From positions 1 through 24,570 of the forward strand of contig RGAX01000012.1 of NCBI GenBank assembly GCA_009919985.1: a stretch of DNA of 24,570 nt, written 5' to 3'. Of the stretch, positions 22,944 to 24,570 are shown piece after piece. The notes below the pieces were generated by a model. It saw only the letters and a program-made list of their open reading frames with translations, was not told where the DNA came from and did not search any database. The DNA is from Opitutaceae bacterium (GTDB lineage: Bacteria; Verrucomicrobiota; Verrucomicrobiia; Opitutales; Opitutaceae). Numbering within the stretch: the first letter of the stretch is position 1; every line of letters starts with the position of its first letter. The translations under genes were made by a program, and so were the position numbers.

Positions 22944-23025
22944 AGAAAAAAAGGGTGGTATTTCTTATAATAATTAATCCTTAGCAAGCTTTAATTCTTG
23001 AATCCAATTTCGAAAGAATACCGGC

Positions 23026-23041
23026 CCCCGTTTTTTTGTGC
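23026..23041 (+). repeat. Right copy of the 16-bp direct repeat, an orphan terminator arm
   Basis: CCCCGTTTTTTTGTGC, identical to 21071-21086. Here no complementary GGGGCC arm precedes it and no plus-strand gene ends nearby, so it cannot form the terminator. It looks like a duplicated half of the terminator at 21050-21082, with the abiE pair in between. A 6-bp inverted repeat (ATTCTT at 22994, AAGAAT at 23014) lies just inside it. Confidence 0.6.
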
Positions 23042-23065
23042 GCGCAGGTGGGCTAGGATCGCGAT

Positions 23066-24214
23066 TTAGGTTTGTAGGGCCGAGGGCTGCGGCATGGGCA
23101 GCGGATCGGTCCGGCCGGGCATGGGTGCGGTGGCGGGCGGGGTGAAGGCGCTCAGGAGCTCGGCGATACGGACGGGTTGGCCGGTGGCGATGCTCTGGTT
23201 GGCGGCTAGGCCGACCAGGATGGCGGCGGCGCCCCCGCGTTCGTCGGAAGCGCGACGGTAAGGATCGGGCTTCGTAGTGGCGGGGAGGAAAATTTCGCCG
23301 AGCATGACATCATCACCGCCGCCGTGGTCGCCGGTGCTGGCCCAAGGCGTGAGGGTGCGGGGCGCGCCGCGCAGCGGAATGAGGCGGGTGGTGACGCCGT
23401 CGGTGGCGATGCCACCTTGAACGGTGTCGGTGCCGTTGACGTAGGTAGACTCGACGATGGTGTGTTCGATGCGGCCGAGGGTGCCGTTGAAGGCGATGGT
23501 GTAGCCTTCCCAGGCGTTGAAGGCGTTTAACGAATAAGCGAGGCTGGCGCCGTTATCGTAGCCGACGAGGACGTTCATCGTGTCTTCGATATCGATTTCG
23601 GGCCGGAAGACGCAGCGATCGCGAATGTAACCGTCGTGGTGTTCGTGATCGAGGTAGAGGGCTTTGAGGCCGGGGGTGGCGCTGAGGTCGAGGTGGAAGC
23701 CGCAACGGGATTTTTCCGCGCAGGTATGGCAGCGCGGGCCGGGGGCGGTGAGGCCAAAGCGGGCGGCCATGGCGGGGGTGTAGAAATCGCGTTTGCCAGT
23801 AGCTTGGACGGTAACGGGGAGGGCACCGAGCCACCAATTAACCAGGTCAAAGTGATGCGAGGCTTTGTGGATGAGTAGGCCCCCGGAAATGTCTTTGTGC
23901 GCATGCCAGCGACGGAAGTAATCGGCGCCGTGGCTGGTGTTGAGCATCCAATGAAAATCGACCGAGAGGATGTCACCGATTTCGCCGCGCATGAGGAGGT
24001 CTTTGACCTGGGTGCGGGGTGGGGAATAACGATAATTAAAGGTAACGCGGAGGTCGCGGCCGGTGCGTTGCTTAGCCTCGAGGATGCGCTGACAGCGCTC
24101 AGCGGTGGTCGTCAGCGGTTTTTCGGTGATGACGTCGCAGCCAGCTTCCATGGCGCGAATGATGTACTCGTCGTGTGTGGCATCAGGCGTGGTGACAATA
24201 ACAACGTGCGGCCG
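23066..24214 (-). pseudogene. Gfo/Idh/MocA-family oxidoreductase lacking its NAD-binding N-terminus
   Basis: From about 24214 down the frame is clearly a Gfo/Idh/MocA oxidoreductase: RPHVVIVTTPDATHDEYIIR, the EKP motif (EKPLTTTAERC, Lys codon at 24121-24119), GGLLIHKASHHFDLVNWWLG, a CHTC...C cysteine cluster near the middle, and GDHGGGDDVMLGEIF. The family uses NAD(P) to oxidise or reduce sugars and inositols. The GxGxxG nucleotide-binding part, normally the first 60-70 residues, is missing. The open frame upstream, to an ATG at 24331, is only the wrong frame of another gene. The gene therefore looks like a 5'-deleted remnant, although a truncated product could still be made. Confidence 0.8.
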
Positions 24215-24498
24215 AGTCTCGTGCGGATCTCGTCCAGAAAGCTCGGGGCTCCGACATCGAAAACCAAATAGCCATTCTTGTCGGGCAGGCCCATGGAATT
24301 TCCATGCAGCCCGTGAGATGCAGGGAAACATCCAGTTGCGATCGATGCAGCGCTGGCGCGGGTCGCGGAGGGAAATATCGCGCTATGATGGTCAAAGCGG
24401 CGCGCGCGATCAGCAAAATTATAAAGATTTGGGCACATCTCGGGGCGAACAAAATCCGCCCGGTGGCCATCGCAGATCATCAAGACAACGCGACGCAT
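24210..24498 (-). pseudogene. N-terminal fragment of an alkaline phosphatase-superfamily phosphodiesterase/nucleotide pyrophosphatase
   Basis: The ATG at 24498 opens about 97 residues typical of type I phosphodiesterases/nucleotide pyrophosphatases: VVLMICDGHRADFV (metal ligand D10), FPSATRASAASIATGCFPAS (T46 at the nucleophile position), SHGLHGNSMG, and VGAPSFLDEIRTRLGR. Family resemblance then stops abruptly and the frame runs into Gfo/Idh/MocA sequence in another frame, ending at 24112. A full protein of this kind has several hundred residues. The start is preceded by GGGTGA, a fair ribosome binding site. A deletion that joined two neighbouring genes explains both fragments; an assembly error is the alternative. 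Confidence 0.75.
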
Positions 24499-24570
24499 AC
24501 TTCACCCACATAAAGTTTGATTACCGACTTTGACGGATTCGTGATTGCAACTAAAACAACTGTGCAACCG

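Noticed and set aside
23066..24331. The full 421-codon frame as one intact oxidoreductase
   Set aside because: Its first ~40 residues are the off-frame reading of a phosphodiesterase gene and lack any Rossmann GxGxxG; the true family similarity starts near 24214.

Overview
The window is about 60% GC, densely coded chromosomal DNA. It most resembles a member of the Verrucomicrobia, probably family Opitutaceae. The clues are the secreted metalloprotease with two C-terminal repeats of the 'ILIRxxGPSL' type, secreted proteins opening with 'LPxxxVTDxR' after the signal peptide, and the overall gene style. This placement comes from pattern recognition without a database search, so treat it as moderately secure. 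No phage, insertion sequence, integrase, CRISPR array or rRNA was seen.

Layout. 1-157: 5' end of a probable fumarylacetoacetate-hydrolase-family gene and a symmetric terminator. 158-3040 (-): gcvP, divergent from nth (3152-3832, +). 3931-4313: two tRNA genes (Val-CAC and a CAT-anticodon tRNA). 4564-7020: secreted M12-like metalloprotease. 7182-9767: clpB. 9850-10770: psd. 10805-10888 (-): tRNA-Leu(TAG). 11098-14883: a probable operon of two tandem paralogous secreted proteins with eroded HExxH motifs, translationally coupled to a rhamnose mutarotase gene (rhaM). 14960-15343: glyoxalase-family gene. 15369-18026 (-): large U32 peptidase-family gene. 18134-18502: small secreted protein. 18499-19755 (-): MFS exporter. 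19836-20726 (-): OxyR-like regulator, divergent from a 60-residue membrane protein gene (20841-21023).

From about 21070 to the end the DNA looks rearranged. An AbiE-type toxin-antitoxin pair (21271-22931, -) lies between two copies of a terminator 3' arm, next to a decayed C-terminal gene fragment. Beyond it, the start of a phosphodiesterase/pyrophosphatase gene has been joined out of frame to the remainder of a Gfo/Idh/MocA oxidoreductase gene.

The most interesting functional unit is the OxyR-like locus. An 18-of-20 match to the OxyR operator lies over the oxyR start codon and immediately upstream of a promoter for the 60-residue membrane protein. The regulator itself has Ser in place of the peroxide-sensing Cys199 of E. 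coli OxyR. The other leads are the tandem pseudo-metallopeptidases coupled to rhaM, the altered Fe-S cysteine spacing in Nth, and the repeat-flanked AbiE island.
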